In this document: positions 27,428-36,451 of the stretch, piece after piece
Position numbering within the stretch: the stretch's first letter is position 1
Layout: every line of letters begins with the position of its first letter
Source of the DNA: Enterobacteriaceae bacterium UBA2655
GTDB lineage: Bacteria; Pseudomonadota; Gammaproteobacteria; Enterobacterales; Enterobacteriaceae
Direction: 5' to 3'
Assembly (NCBI GenBank): GCA_002359495.1
Contig: DENB01000077.1
Span: 1 to 64,000 of the forward strand
DNA: 64,000 bases
Translations under genes and position numbers: made by a program
Notes under the pieces: model-generated
Told to the model about the DNA's origin: nothing
Databases searched by the model: none
Seen by the model: the letters and a program-made list of their open reading frames with translations, nothing else

Positions 27428-28564
27428 TCAGGGATTCAATCGGCGGCGGGTGCGCCCGGAGCTGAGGTAGTTAGCGATATAGTCCTGTGAAATCTCGCCG
27501 CTGTAGCGGCCTTCTTCGTCGACTATCGGCATCCAGACAAGGTTATGCTCATACAACTTTGAAAGCACCACGCGCAAATTCTCTTCCGCTTTGCCGGTGA
27601 CGGTAAAGGTATTCAGCAGGGTTTCGCAGCGGCCGACGGCGTTGCGCGCCTCGCGGCGCTTTACGAAGCCCAGCGGTTTGCCGTCATTATCCACCACGGT
27701 AATGGTGCGCATATCGTTATCGTCCATCATGGCGAAGGCTTCCGCCAGCGGGGTGTCGCGCTTTACGGTAATGGTCGGCTGCTGATCGGTCACGTCTCCC
27801 GCCTGTACCAACAGCAGGCGTTTCAGCGTGCGATCCTGGCCGAGAAAAGAGCCGACGAACGCATTGGCCGGTTTAGCCAGCAGCTCGTCCGGGCTGGCGC
27901 ACTGCACGATTTTTCCCTGACCGAATACGGCGATGCGATCGCCCAGCTTCAGCGCCTCGTCAATATCATGGCTGACCAGCATCACGGTTTTTTTCAGCTG
28001 GCGCTGCATATCGAGAAATTCATTTTGAATCGCTTCGCGGTTGATGGGATCGACCGCGCCGAAAGGTTCATCCATCAGCAGCACCGGCGGATCGGCCGCC
28101 AGCGCGCGGATCACGCCGATGCGCTGTTGCTGTCCACCCGACATTTCGCGCGGGTAGCGCGGCAAAAACTTTTTCGCATCCAGCGCCACCATGCTCATCA
28201 GTTCGGCGGCGCGCTGGTGACAGCGCTTTTTATCCCAGCCCAGCATACGCGGCACCACGGTAATGTTCTCTTCGATGGTCATATTAGGGAACAGGCCGAT
28301 CTGCTGGATAACATAGCCGATGTTACGGCGTAACGTTACCGTATCCTGCGTGCTGGTATCCTCGCCATTGATATAAATTTTGCCCGCCGAGGGAGCGATC
28401 AGCCGGTTGATCATCTTGAGCGTAGTCGTTTTGCCGCAGCCGGAAGGGCCGAGCAACACGCACATTTCACCTTCCGGCACGTTAAGCGAGACGTTATCTA
28501 CGGCGTTAACCGTGCCACCGCTTTTCTGCGTGAAGGTTTTCGTCAGGTTTTCCAGTTTAATCAT
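27428..28564 (-). CDS. osmV: OsmU-type glycine betaine ABC transporter, ATPase with CBS domains
   Basis: A 378-residue ABC ATPase. Walker A is GPSGCGKTT (about 39-47), the signature MSGGQQQR (about 141) and Walker B VLLMDEPFGAVD. The VIQQIGLFPN Q-loop is typical of the OpuCA/ProV group. A tandem CBS domain occupies about residues 255-370 (ITVVDNDGKPLGFVKRREA; LVWMPIVDEEGRYSGEIS); in relatives CBS domains sense ionic strength. It forms an importer with the two permeases and binding protein transcribed upstream; start and stop overlap osmW (ATGA-like). The order matches the Salmonella OsmU system, which takes up betaine under osmotic stress. Confidence 0.88.
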   Translation of the reverse strand: MIKLENLTKTFTQKSGGTVNAVDNVSLNVPEGEMCVLLGPSGCGKTTTLKMINRLIAPSAGKIYINGEDTSTQDTVTLRRNIGYVIQQIGLFPNMTIEENITVVPRMLGWDKKRCHQRAAELMSMVALDAKKFLPRYPREMSGGQQQRIGVIRALAADPPVLLMDEPFGAVDPINREAIQNEFLDMQRQLKKTVMLVSHDIDEALKLGDRIAVFGQGKIVQCASPDELLAKPANAFVGSFLGQDRTLKRLLLVQAGDVTDQQPTITVKRDTPLAEAFAMMDDNDMRTITVVDNDGKPLGFVKRREARNAVGRCETLLNTFTVTGKAEENLRVVLSKLYEHNLVWMPIVDEEGRYSGEISQDYIANYLSSGRTRRRLNP

Positions 28565-29211
28565 TATCGAATCCCTCGGGGAGTCAGTGCCGACTGCAGG
28601 CGGTGCAGCAGCCAGTCAAGAATAATCGCCAGCAGACAGATCATCAGCGCGCCAGCCACCAGCCTGCGCACATCGCTGCCGCTGATGCCGTCCAGCAGCA
28701 GCAGGCCAAGCCCGCCCGCGCCGATAACCGCGGCGATGGCCATCACGCCGACATTCATCACCACCGCCGTGCGAATACCACCGAAAATCACCGGCAGCGC
28801 CATCGGAATTTCCACCCAGCGCAGGCGCTGCCAGAACGTCATGCCGATGCCGAGTCCCGCTTCGCGCAGACCGGACGGCAGATTCTCCAGCGCGGTATGG
28901 GTATTGCGCACGATCGGCAGCAGCGAATAGAGAAAGACGGCGACAATCGCGGGCAAGGCGCCGATGCCCTGGCCAATCAACGAAAACAGCGGGATCATCA
29001 GGCCAAACAGGGCGATGGTCGGAATGGTCAGCACCACGGTGGCGATACCCAATACCGGCGTCGCCAGCCATTTCACGCGGACAATCAGAATGCCGAGCGG
29101 CACGCCGATGACGATAGCGCAGCCGACCGCCACCAGCACCAGCCAGGTGTGTTGCCAGGTCAGCGTCAGCAGATAGGGCCAGTTATCGAGCATATAATGA
29201 AGCGTATCCAT
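28564..29211 (-). CDS. osmW: OsmU-type ABC transporter permease (OsmW)
   Basis: A 215-residue inner-membrane permease of the ProW/OpuCB type with about five or six helices. The coupling loop is ENLPSGLREAGLGIGMTFWQ, followed by RLRWVEIPMALPVIFGGI. It is the partner of OsmY in forming the translocation channel for betaine-like osmolytes. It overlaps osmV by one base and lies 9 nt after osmX, so all four genes form one transcript. Confidence 0.87.
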   Translation of the reverse strand: MDTLHYMLDNWPYLLTLTWQHTWLVLVAVGCAIVIGVPLGILIVRVKWLATPVLGIATVVLTIPTIALFGLMIPLFSLIGQGIGALPAIVAVFLYSLLPIVRNTHTALENLPSGLREAGLGIGMTFWQRLRWVEIPMALPVIFGGIRTAVVMNVGVMAIAAVIGAGGLGLLLLDGISGSDVRRLVAGALMICLLAIILDWLLHRLQSALTPRGIR

Positions 29212-29220
29212 AGCCTCTCC

Positions 29221-30138
29221 TTACAGCATGTTTTTCGACCGGAGGAAATCGCGCGCCACCTGTTGCGGCGACTGGTGATCGATATCGACGCGCTTGTTCA
29301 GCTCGCTGATGGTGTCGTTATCGAGCAGCGGGGTAAGCTGATTCAGCGCCTCGGCCAAGCCGGGGTTGGCATCCAGCACATCCTGACGCACTACCGGCGT
29401 CGCGTTATAGCTGGGGAAAAAGTGCTTGTCATCTTCCAGCACCTGCAAATCGAAGCCCTTTACCCGGCCGTCAGTGGTGTAGATCAGCCCGGCGTCGACG
29501 AAGCCGTCGCGCACCGCGTTATAGACCAGGCCCGGATCCATCTGGCGGATCTGCGGCCGGTCGAGCGCCATGTTGTACGCTTTTTGCAGCGGCTTCATAC
29601 CGTCCGAACGCCCGGAGAATTCCAGATCCAGCCCCAGCTTCCAGTTATGATCGGGATCGGTCTGGCGAATATGCTCGATTTTCGCCACCAGCTGCGACAG
29701 GGTGCTGATGCCTTCGCGCTGCGCGCGGCTGCGCTGCATGGCGAAGGCGTAGGTGTTGTTCATGGCGGCGGGTTTGAGCCAGACCAGCCCCAGCTTCGCA
29801 TCCAGCTTCTTCACCGTCTCGTAAGCCTGCTGCGCCGACATTGGCTCAGTGATGTGGTTGTAAATAATCAGCGAGGTGCCGGTATATTCCCAGGTCAGGT
29901 CGATCTGCTTATTGAGCATTGCGTTGCGGCCAATAATCGCCGCGATGTTGGTTTTCGGGATGACCTGAAAGCCTTTTTTGTTCAGCCACATCACGGTCAT
30001 CGCCGAGAGGATATGCTGCTCGGTAAAGCTTTTGGTCGCCAGCACCAGCGGCGCGGCGCTGGCGACGTGGCTGAGCCACAGCGAGGCGATAAGGGCCGTC
30101 AGGCTGCGTTTCAGCCAGCGAGTAAATAGGTCAGGCAT
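29221..30138 (-). CDS. osmX: OsmU-type betaine-binding periplasmic protein (OsmX)
   Basis: A 305-residue OpuAC-type solute-binding protein. A signal peptide covers roughly residues 1-28 ([18 protein letters not shown]). The mature part starts [20 protein letters not shown] and contains [17 protein letters not shown] and [20 protein letters not shown], all typical of the YehZ/OsmX/OpuCC group. It binds glycine betaine-like compounds in the periplasm for OsmVWY. It lies 15 nt after the upstream permease gene. Confidence 0.88.
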   Translation of the reverse strand: MPDLFTRWLKRSLTALIASLWLSHVASAAPLVLATKSFTEQHILSAMTVMWLNKKGFQVIPKTNIAAIIGRNAMLNKQIDLTWEYTGTSLIIYNHITEPMSAQQAYETVKKLDAKLGLVWLKPAAMNNTYAFAMQRSRAQREGISTLSQLVAKIEHIRQTDPDHNWKLGLDLEFSGRSDGMKPLQKAYNMALDRPQIRQMDPGLVYNAVRDGFVDAGLIYTTDGRVKGFDLQVLEDDKHFFPSYNATPVVRQDVLDANPGLAEALNQLTPLLDNDTISELNKRVDIDHQSPQQVARDFLRSKNML

Positions 30139-30153
30139 ACGGGCTCCTGCAGG

Positions 30154-30870
30154 TTATGCCGCAGCATGCGGGCTGAGGAAACGTCCCAATGCTGCCAGCA
30201 GCATATCCAGAATCAGGGCGAACAGCGCAGTGGCCGCCGCGCCCAGAATCAGGGTCGGGAAATCGTTCAGATAGATACCGGGGAAGATCAGTTCGCCGTA
30301 ACTGCTGGCGCCGATAAGGAACGCCAGCGGCGCGGTGCCGACGTTAATCGCCGTAGCGATGCGCACGCCCGCCAGCATCACCGGCAGCGCGTTGGGCAAC
30401 TCAACCTGGCGTAGCCGCTGAAACTTCGTCATGCCGATGCCGTTAGCAGCCTCGATCAGCGAGGCGGGCACGGCGCTTAAGCCGGAATAAGTATTACGTA
30501 CGATGGGCAGCAGGGAGGCGAGAAACAGGGCGATCAGCGCCGGCCGGTCGCCGATGCCGATCACCACCATCGCCAGCGCCAGCACCGCCAACGGCGGCAA
30601 CGTATTGCCGACGTTAAAGATCTGCATGACATATTCAGCCCAGCGACGGGCGAAGGGGCGGCTGAGCAGGATGCCGCTGGGAATGCCGACCAGCAGGGCA
30701 AAAAACATTGACCAGAAAACCAAAAAAAGGTGCTGTTGGCCGAGGTAAAGCAGATCGACTTTGCGGGCCGCGACGGTATCCCATCCGATGCCCCAGATGA
30801 GCAGGCTAAGAACGATAACGATGGTCAAAGCGGCCAGCCCGGCACGCTTAGCCAGCGCAAAATGATGCAT
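30154..30870 (-). CDS. OsmU-type ABC transporter permease (OsmY of the osmVWXY system)
   Basis: A 238-residue permease, first gene of the leftward operon, with about six helices. The coupling loop is GLSAVPASLIEAANGIGMTK, followed by LRQVELPNALPVMLAGVRIA. It pairs with OsmW. The Salmonella name osmY for this permease clashes with the unrelated periplasmic OsmY of E. coli, so no symbol is given. The promoter should lie in the 400 bp to the right. Confidence 0.85.
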   Translation of the reverse strand: MHHFALAKRAGLAALTIVIVLSLLIWGIGWDTVAARKVDLLYLGQQHLFLVFWSMFFALLVGIPSGILLSRPFARRWAEYVMQIFNVGNTLPPLAVLALAMVVIGIGDRPALIALFLASLLPIVRNTYSGLSAVPASLIEAANGIGMTKFQRLRQVELPNALPVMLAGVRIATAINVGTAPLAFLIGASSYGELIFPGIYLNDFPTLILGAAATALFALILDMLLAALGRFLSPHAAA

Positions 30871-31270
30871 AAGGCGAATCTCCCTGAGGCTGAATAGAGA
30901 CCGGTAAACGTTGTCTCTTGTGATCTTATCCAGATGACAGTCCGCCAGAAGCCGCTAAACTTTGTGCTGCTTCCCGGGGCGATTCTGCCGTGGTTTGCAG
31001 ATTAATTAGCTGCTTTTTAATGCTTTTCCAGCCGGAACCGGAAAAGTTGCTCAAAACCTATAGCAGCGTCGTCCGGAAAATGCCAGTTTTCGGCCATGAA
31101 TTCAGAGGTTTTAACTACGCTGTTTGGCCGCGTAGCCCGCATCAGCGTGGGAATCATGCGAAAATGAGAAAACCCGTCGCCTTGTAGTGACAACGTCACA
31201 TTTTTACGCGCCACCGGGCGAGCAGCGGCGCAACGATATATCGCCCGGTGCGAATAACAACAGGATAACT
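30871..31270. other. Intergenic region between divergent osmU operon and DHA2 pump
   Basis: About 400 bp that must contain both promoters. Short open frames on each strand (around 30990-31214) lack ribosome-binding sites and are unlike known proteins. The ribosome-binding site for the pump is AGGATA before 31271. No operator palindrome was recognised. Confidence 0.4.
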
Positions 31271-32734
31271 ATGACAGAGAGCGCGCAACTCCAATCCGGT
31301 CACCGTCACTGGATCCTTATCGCCTGTATGCTGGCGATGTTTATGGCGGCCATCGAGGTCACGATTGTCGCGACGGCGATGCCGACCATCGTCGCCGAAC
31401 TGGGCGGATTCGCGCATTTCGGCTGGGTTTTTTCGATTTATCTGCTGACCCAGGCGGTGAGCGTGCCGCTCTATGGCCGACTGGCGGATATGTGGGGGCG
31501 TAAAAAGATGTTTTTCATCGGCGCTTCGCTGTTTCTTACCGGCTCGCTGCTGTGCGGTTTCGCTCAGAGCATGGCCTGGCTGATTCTGTTTCGCGCGTTT
31601 CAGGGGCTGGGCGCCGGCGCCATTATGCCGATTACCTCGACCATCGTCGCCGATATCTATTCGGCGCGCGAGCGCGCCAGCGTGCAGGGCTGGCTCTCCA
31701 GCGTCTGGGGCGTCGCCGCCGTGGTGGGGCCGCTGACCGGCGCCTGGCTGGTGCAGCACTTCAGCTGGTCGGTGGTGTTCTGGGTCAACCTGCCGATCGG
31801 GCTGGTCGCTATGCTGATGCTGGCGCGCTGGCTGCCGGACCGCCAGCAGCAGGAGGAGACCTCGTTGAATCTGGCAGGCAGCGCCTGGCTGATGCTCTGC
31901 GTCAGCGCGCTGCTGATTGCGTTGTTGCAGGCTGAAATGCTGGGCTACTGGCTGCTGCTGTTTCTGCTTTTCGCCGTGCTGGCGGGCCTGCTACTGAAGC
32001 GCAACGAGCAGCGCGCCGAAGCGCCGCTGTTTCCGCTGGCGATCTGGCGCAGCCGCATTATCGTCGCCGGCAATGCGGGAAATTTAATTATCGGCGCCGC
32101 GATGATGGGCATCAGCGCCTTTTTACCAACCTGGATTCAGGGCATTACCGGCGGCACGCCGCTTCAGGCGGGCAGCGCGCTGGCGATGATGTCGATTGGC
32201 TGGCCGCTGGCCAGCACCCTTAGCGGCAGGCTGATGCTGCGCACTTCTTACCGCTTTACCGCCCAGCTCGGAGCACTGCTGCTGATTGCCGGCAGCGCGT
32301 TGCTGCTGCTGTTGCGCGCGGACAGCTCGATCGTTCAGGCGGGCTTTACCGCTTTCGTCATCGGCACCGGCATGGGGATGTCCAGCACCACCTTTCTGGT
32401 TTCGGTGCAGAACCACGCTCATTATGAAATCCGCGGCATCTGTACGGCCTCGATCATGTTCAGCCGGATGCTGGGTTCAGCCATCGGCACGGCGTTGATG
32501 GGCGCGGTGCTCAACCTCAACCTGGCTCGCCGTCTGCCGCAGGCGGACGATCCGGTGCAGCAAATTATGTCGGCGGAAACCCGGCAGTCGTTATCGGAAG
32601 GGGCGCTGCACCAGCTGGTGCAGCAGATTGCGATCTCGCTGCACTGGGTATTTATCGTCGCGCTGGGGATTGCGGTAATGACGCTGTGGGTCGCCTGGGC
32701 GATGCCGCACAGTCACAAACCGGATGAGGAATGA
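31271..32734 (+). CDS. DHA2-family MFS drug efflux transporter
   Basis: A 487-residue MFS protein with about 14 membrane helices, characteristic of the drug:H+ antiporter-2 family. Motif A is GRLADMWGRKKMFFIG, the early motif is FMAAIEVTIVATAMPTIVAE (DHA2-type motif D1), and motif C is VWGVAAVVGPLTGAWLVQHF. ATG 31271 (MTESAQ) is preferred over upstream in-frame codons because CAGGATAA precedes it. No TetR/MarR regulator is adjacent, so the inducing compound is unknown. Confidence 0.88.
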   Translation: MTESAQLQSGHRHWILIACMLAMFMAAIEVTIVATAMPTIVAELGGFAHFGWVFSIYLLTQAVSVPLYGRLADMWGRKKMFFIGASLFLTGSLLCGFAQSMAWLILFRAFQGLGAGAIMPITSTIVADIYSARERASVQGWLSSVWGVAAVVGPLTGAWLVQHFSWSVVFWVNLPIGLVAMLMLARWLPDRQQQEETSLNLAGSAWLMLCVSALLIALLQAEMLGYWLLLFLLFAVLAGLLLKRNEQRAEAPLFPLAIWRSRIIVAGNAGNLIIGAAMMGISAFLPTWIQGITGGTPLQAGSALAMMSIGWPLASTLSGRLMLRTSYRFTAQLGALLLIAGSALLLLLRADSSIVQAGFTAFVIGTGMGMSSTTFLVSVQNHAHYEIRGICTASIMFSRMLGSAIGTALMGAVLNLNLARRLPQADDPVQQIMSAETRQSLSEGALHQLVQQIAISLHWVFIVALGIAVMTLWVAWAMPHSHKPDEE

Positions 32735-32748
32735 AGAGAGGAAAAAGA

Positions 32749-32772
32749 GCAGGGCGAACGGATTCGCCCTGC
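32749..32772. terminator. Hairpin between DHA2 pump and ynfD
   Basis: Perfect 10-bp inverted repeat GCAGGGCGAA/TTCGCCCTGC, 4-nt loop, between convergent genes. No strong T tract. Confidence 0.6.
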
Positions 32773-32776
32773 GGCA

Positions 32777-33076
32777 TTATTGCTGTGCGGGCGCGTCCTG
32801 AGAACTGCCTGCACTGGCGGGAACGTTAACGTCGCTGTCGCGCGTCAGGCGCTTGTAGACAATTTTCTGCGTATCGTTTTCGCAGTGGCCCACCACCTGG
32901 CCGCCAGCCTGGTCAACCTGATCGTTCGGCACGATATCCAGCGTAAAGCCCGATTCCGGTACGCCGTTATTGATAATTTTCTGGCTGATATCCGCTTTGA
33001 CGGTCTCGCAGGAGGCCTGCGCCAGCAGCGGAGCGGCCAGAAAGGCTGCCAGTAACATCCCGGTGCGTCGTTTCAT
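32777..33076 (-). CDS. ynfD: DUF1161 periplasmic protein (YnfD-like)
   Basis: A 99-residue protein with a signal peptide (residues 1-21, [15 protein letters not shown]). The mature DUF1161 domain has two cysteines, one in [20 protein letters not shown] and one in [18 protein letters not shown], that could form a disulphide. The family is small, periplasmic and of unknown function. It neighbours ynfB and ynfA homologues, as in the E. coli ynf region, supporting the name. The start has AAGGATA upstream. Confidence 0.8.
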   Translation of the reverse strand: MKRRTGMLLAAFLAAPLLAQASCETVKADISQKIINNGVPESGFTLDIVPNDQVDQAGGQVVGHCENDTQKIVYKRLTRDSDVNVPASAGSSQDAPAQQ

Positions 33077-33127
33077 CAGGGTATCCTTTTGTTATTAGCC
33101 CGCCTTAACTATAGCAGGCGGAACGCC

Positions 33128-33466
33128 TCAGGGCGCAACGGGACGGCCGCTGCGGCGATCCAGGCAGCGCAGGGTGTTCGACTCCCAGTAAGCGTTAACG
33201 TTATAGCTTTTTTCGCAGGCGTCGCGAGTATCGTAGGCGCGATCGGTTTTATCGAACTCTTTCGCCACGCGGCTGTTTACCTTGTTACGCAGCATGCGCG
33301 TGTCGTTCCACTGCTCCTGGCTCTGGCGCGCCTCTTCGTTGCTCATGGCGTTATTGCCGTTATCAATAATCAGACGATCGGTTTTCGCCTGGGTCAGCGG
33401 CGACGTCAGCAGCGCGCTGCCGCAAAGCAGCAGAGCCAGCAGGGTCTTCACGTTGATCTTTTTCAT
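33128..33466 (-). CDS. ynfB: DUF1283 periplasmic protein YnfB
   Basis: A 112-residue protein with a signal peptide (about residues 1-27, [20 protein letters not shown]). The mature DUF1283 domain matches E. coli YnfB (113): [37 protein letters not shown] and [10 protein letters not shown] at the end. Two conserved cysteines probably pair. ATG 33466 places GAGG 7 nt upstream; the ATG just before it is an equal option. Function is unknown. Confidence 0.88.
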   Translation of the reverse strand: MKKINVKTLLALLLCGSALLTSPLTQAKTDRLIIDNGNNAMSNEEARQSQEQWNDTRMLRNKVNSRVAKEFDKTDRAYDTRDACEKSYNVNAYWESNTLRCLDRRSGRPVAP

Positions 33467-33598
33467 CATTTTTCCTCGGGTTGGGGCTGGCGCAGCCAGC
33501 TCGACAGGCTGTCGCATCCGTTTCCGTTAGTATACCATCGCCGTTTATTTGCTCACCACGCCGGCGAGCGCTTTGTTCAGGTTTCAGTGAGAATTCAG

Positions 33599-33928
33599 AT
33601 GTTGATAAAAACCGCGCTGCTTTTCTTTATTACGGCTCTGGCCGAAATCATCGGCTGTTTCCTGCCGTGGCTGTGGCTGAAAAAGGGCGCGTCCGTCTGG
33701 CTGCTGCTGCCTGCGGCGCTGAGCCTGGCGCTGTTCGTCTGGCTGTTGACTCTGCACCCGGCGGCGAGCGGGCGGGTCTATGCCGCTTACGGCGGCGTCT
33801 ATGTGCTGACGGCGCTGCTGTGGCTGCGCGTGGTCGAGGGGATTAAGCTCAGCGCCTGGGACTGGACCGGCGCGCTGATCGCCTTCAGCGGCATGTTGAT
33901 TATCGTGGCGGGCTGGGGAAAGGCGTAA
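33599..33928 (+). CDS. ynfA: YnfA-family inner-membrane protein (SMR-like)
   Basis: A 109-residue membrane protein with four hydrophobic helices, similar to small multidrug-resistance folds. The UPF0060/YnfA marks are [20 protein letters not shown] in helix 1, [18 protein letters not shown] in helix 3, and [17 protein letters not shown] in helix 4. E. coli YnfA is 108 residues. Some relatives are linked to export of cationic dyes. The ATG is at 33599. A terminator follows directly. Confidence 0.93.
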   Translation: MLIKTALLFFITALAEIIGCFLPWLWLKKGASVWLLLPAALSLALFVWLLTLHPAASGRVYAAYGGVYVLTALLWLRVVEGIKLSAWDWTGALIAFSGMLIIVAGWGKA

Positions 33929-33930
33929 AA

Positions 33931-33955
33931 AAAGCCGGCGCGTTGCCGGCTTTTT
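33931..33955 (+). terminator. Intrinsic terminator of ynfA
   Basis: AAAGCCGGC/GCCGGCTTT stem with a 5-nt loop, A tract before and T tract after, so it can work in both directions for ynfA and the convergent ydfG. Confidence 0.85.
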
Positions 33956-33966
33956 CGTTGCGCGGA

Positions 33967-34716
33967 TTAATCCGCTTTGTGCACCTTCAGACCCGCCGTG
34001 GTCTGGCTCACCGGCATCATCTCCAGGGTATTGATATTGACATGCTTCGGTAGCGTCGCAACCCACCAGACCGCCTCGGTGACATCTTCTGCGGTCAGGG
34101 CGGTAGTGCCCTCGTAAACTTTATCCGCCTTGTCGTCATCACCCTTGAAGCGCACGTTGGAAAACTCGGTGCCGCCTACCAGGCCCGGCTCGATGTCGGT
34201 AACGCGCAGGGCCGTGCCGTGCAGATCGGTACGTAAATTCAGGCTGAACTGACGCACAAAGGCCTTGGTGGCGCCGTAAACGTTGCCGCCGGCATAAGGC
34301 CAGCTGCCGGCGATGGAGCCGATGTTGATGATGTGGCCGACGTTGCGCTCCACCATGTGCGGCAGCGCCGCGCGCGTCATATAGACCAGACCTTTGTTAT
34401 TGGTGTCGATCATCGCTTCCCAGTCTTCAAGATTGGCTTTATGCGCCGGCTCGATACCAAGCGCCAGACCGGCGTTGTTCACCAGCACGTCGATATCGCG
34501 CCACGCCGCCGGCAGGCTGGCGAACGCCTCGTCGATGGCCGCGCGGTCGCGCACGTCGAGTTGCAGGGTGTAGAGATTGTCGCCCAGTTCCTCTTTCAGC
34601 TCCTGCAAACGCGCCTGGCGTCGCCCGGTGGCGATCACTTTGTGGCCGTTAGCGATGAAGCGGCGGGTGATACTTTGACCAAAACCGGCAGTGGCGCCGG
34701 TAACAAAAATTATCAT
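33967..34716 (-). CDS. ydfG: NADP-dependent 3-hydroxy acid dehydrogenase YdfG
   Basis: A 249-residue classical short-chain dehydrogenase. Cofactor motif is TGATAGFGQSI (residues 6-16), with ATGRRQARL following as the NADP-type basic patch. NNAGLALG is present, and the catalytic Ser-Tyr-Lys lies in NIGSIAGSWPYAGGNVYGAT then KAFVRQF. E. coli YdfG (248) oxidises serine, allo-threonine and 3-hydroxy acids, and reduces malonic semialdehyde. In E. coli it is divergent from dcp; here the guaD-xdhABC operon lies between them. Confidence 0.94.
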   Translation of the reverse strand: MIIFVTGATAGFGQSITRRFIANGHKVIATGRRQARLQELKEELGDNLYTLQLDVRDRAAIDEAFASLPAAWRDIDVLVNNAGLALGIEPAHKANLEDWEAMIDTNNKGLVYMTRAALPHMVERNVGHIINIGSIAGSWPYAGGNVYGATKAFVRQFSLNLRTDLHGTALRVTDIEPGLVGGTEFSNVRFKGDDDKADKVYEGTTALTAEDVTEAVWWVATLPKHVNINTLEMMPVSQTTAGLKVHKAD

Positions 34717-35131
34717 CTCACTGTTCCTTAAACGTTTTCAGGTTCGACCGTCTCACCATAGCACTATCATTTCCTTCCTGCCTGACAAAAGCGTTATCAG
34801 GCTGTTTCGGAATTTTTCCGCCGCCTTTTGTGCGTCGTTATGGTGCGCAACGCACCCGTTCAGTGCAGCCAGTTCGCACATTGATCCGGTATCAACTGCT
34901 AAAAACCGCTTTTTCTACCGTTCAGTTAATAAGCAATCGGTTGCCTTGCAACGCAACCGATTGCGCGGCGAAATAATCGCACATCCAGCAGAGAGATTGA
35001 GAATACTCATTAAAATCAATCGATTAACTATAAAAACTCGCCGAGTAGAAACTGGCATAGCTCTTGCAAATTATCCTTCAGGTATCCGCAACAACAGAGT
35101 AGGCGCATCCCTGCTCGCTAAAGGAAGCTTA
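34717..35131 (+). promoter_or_regulatory. guaD-xdhABC control region: NtrC-like, PurR-like, IHF and sigma-54 sites
   Basis: The 415-bp ydfG-guaD gap is dense in motifs. TGGCATAGCTCTTGCA at 35053-35068 is an excellent sigma-54 promoter (start near 35079). AATCAATCGATTA at 35014-35026 matches the IHF consensus. AAGCAATCGGTTGCCT (34931-34946) matches the PurR box ANGCAANCGNTTNCNT fully. ACGCAACCGATTGCGC (34951-34966) matches all but its last base. CGCACCCGTTCAGTGCA (34851-34867) matches TGCACY-N5-RGTGCA with one mismatch. The motifs are visible; binding is inferred. Confidence 0.6.
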
Positions 35132-36451
35132 ATGTCGGCAACAACTGTAAAAGCCATTCGCGCCTCGTTCTTTGACTTCAGCGCCACCGCACAAGAGGCG
35201 GAAGCGATAGCTGACGCTGCCCGCTATATTGAAGATGGCCTGCTGACGATTGAAGCGGGCCGGGTGGTCAGCCTGAAAGCCTGGGAAGCGGGGTCCAGCC
35301 CCGCAGAGGTTATCGATCTGCGCGGCAAGCTGATCGTGCCGGGGTTTATCGATACCCATATTCACTATCCGCAGACGGAGATGATCGGCGCGTTCGGCGA
35401 ACAGCTGCTGGAGTGGCTGAATCAATATACCTTTCCGGTTGAAAGCCAATACCACTGCCCGCAGCACGCGGCGCAGATGTCCGCTTTCTTCCTGCAACAG
35501 CTGTTAAGCAACGGCACCACCACCGCACTGGTATTCGGCACCGTGCATCCGCAGTCGGTGGACGCGTTGTTCAGCGCGGCGGAAGCGCTGAATATGCGGC
35601 TTATCGCCGGCAAGGTGATGATGGATCGCCACGCGCCCGATTATTTGACGGAGACGCCCGAAGCCAGCTATCAGCAAACGCGCGCGCTGATTGAACGCTG
35701 GCATAACCGCGGCCGTCTGAGCTACGCCCTGACGCCGCGCTTCGCGCCGACCTCCTCGCCGGCGCTGCTCGAGAAAGTGCGACAGCTGCGCGCCGCGTTT
35801 CCCGATACCTGGCTGCATACCCATCTGAGCGAAAGTCCGCAGGAGGTCGCCTGGGTTAAATCGCTGTTTCCGCAGCAGGAGGGCTATCTGGATGTTTATC
35901 ACTACTATCAGCTGACCGGCCGCCGCAGCGTTTTTGCCCACTGTATTCATCTGGAGGAGAAAGAGTGGGATTGCCTGCATGAGACGCAATCCTCTATCGC
36001 GTTTTGCCCGACCTCTAATCTCTTTCTCGGCAGCGGGCTGTTTAACCTGAAGCGCTGCTGGCAAAAGGGGGTGCGGATGGGGATCGGCACCGACGTCGGC
36101 GCCGGCACGACCTTTAACCTGCTGCAAACCCTGGGCGAAGCTTACAAAGTGTGCCAGCTGCAACAGTATAAGCTGAGCGCCTGCGAAGCCTTTTATCACG
36201 CCACGCTCGGCGGCGCGCAAACGCTCGATCTCGACGCCGTCATCGGCAACTTTAATCCGGGAAAAGAGGCGGATTTCGTGGTGCTCGATCCGGCGGTTTC
36301 CGCGCTGCAACGGCTGCGCATCGGCAACAGCAAAGATATCTGGGAAAAACTGTTCGTATTAATGACCTTAGGCGACGATCGCAACATCGCGCAGACCTGG
36401 GTTAACGGTCAGCCGGTCTGGCGGCGGGAAGAGAAAGAGAGGGCGGCATGA
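35132..36451 (+). CDS. guaD: Guanine deaminase
   Basis: A 439-residue amidohydrolase converting guanine to xanthine and ammonia. Zinc-site motifs appear in order: GFIDTHIHYPQTEMIGAFGE, LHTHLSESPQEV, VFAHCIHL and MGIGTDVGAGTTFNL. These are the guanine-deaminase signature, including the PQTEMIGA and HTHLSE segments. ATG 35132 follows AAGGAAG at about 5 nt. It is the first gene of an operon with xdhABC, whose enzyme takes its product xanthine. It overlaps xdhA by 4 nt (ATGA). Expected to be cytosolic and, from the promoter, nitrogen-regulated. Confidence 0.95.
   Translation: MSATTVKAIRASFFDFSATAQEAEAIADAARYIEDGLLTIEAGRVVSLKAWEAGSSPAEVIDLRGKLIVPGFIDTHIHYPQTEMIGAFGEQLLEWLNQYTFPVESQYHCPQHAAQMSAFFLQQLLSNGTTTALVFGTVHPQSVDALFSAAEALNMRLIAGKVMMDRHAPDYLTETPEASYQQTRALIERWHNRGRLSYALTPRFAPTSSPALLEKVRQLRAAFPDTWLHTHLSESPQEVAWVKSLFPQQEGYLDVYHYYQLTGRRSVFAHCIHLEEKEWDCLHETQSSIAFCPTSNLFLGSGLFNLKRCWQKGVRMGIGTDVGAGTTFNLLQTLGEAYKVCQLQQYKLSACEAFYHATLGGAQTLDLDAVIGNFNPGKEADFVVLDPAVSALQRLRIGNSKDIWEKLFVLMTLGDDRNIAQTWVNGQPVWRREEKERAA

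Noticed and set aside
34691..35131. Open frame extending guaD upstream by about 146 codons.
   Set aside because: The upstream part covers the promoter region with the sigma-54 and PurR-like motifs, while ATG 35132 has a good ribosome-binding site and matches the family start.
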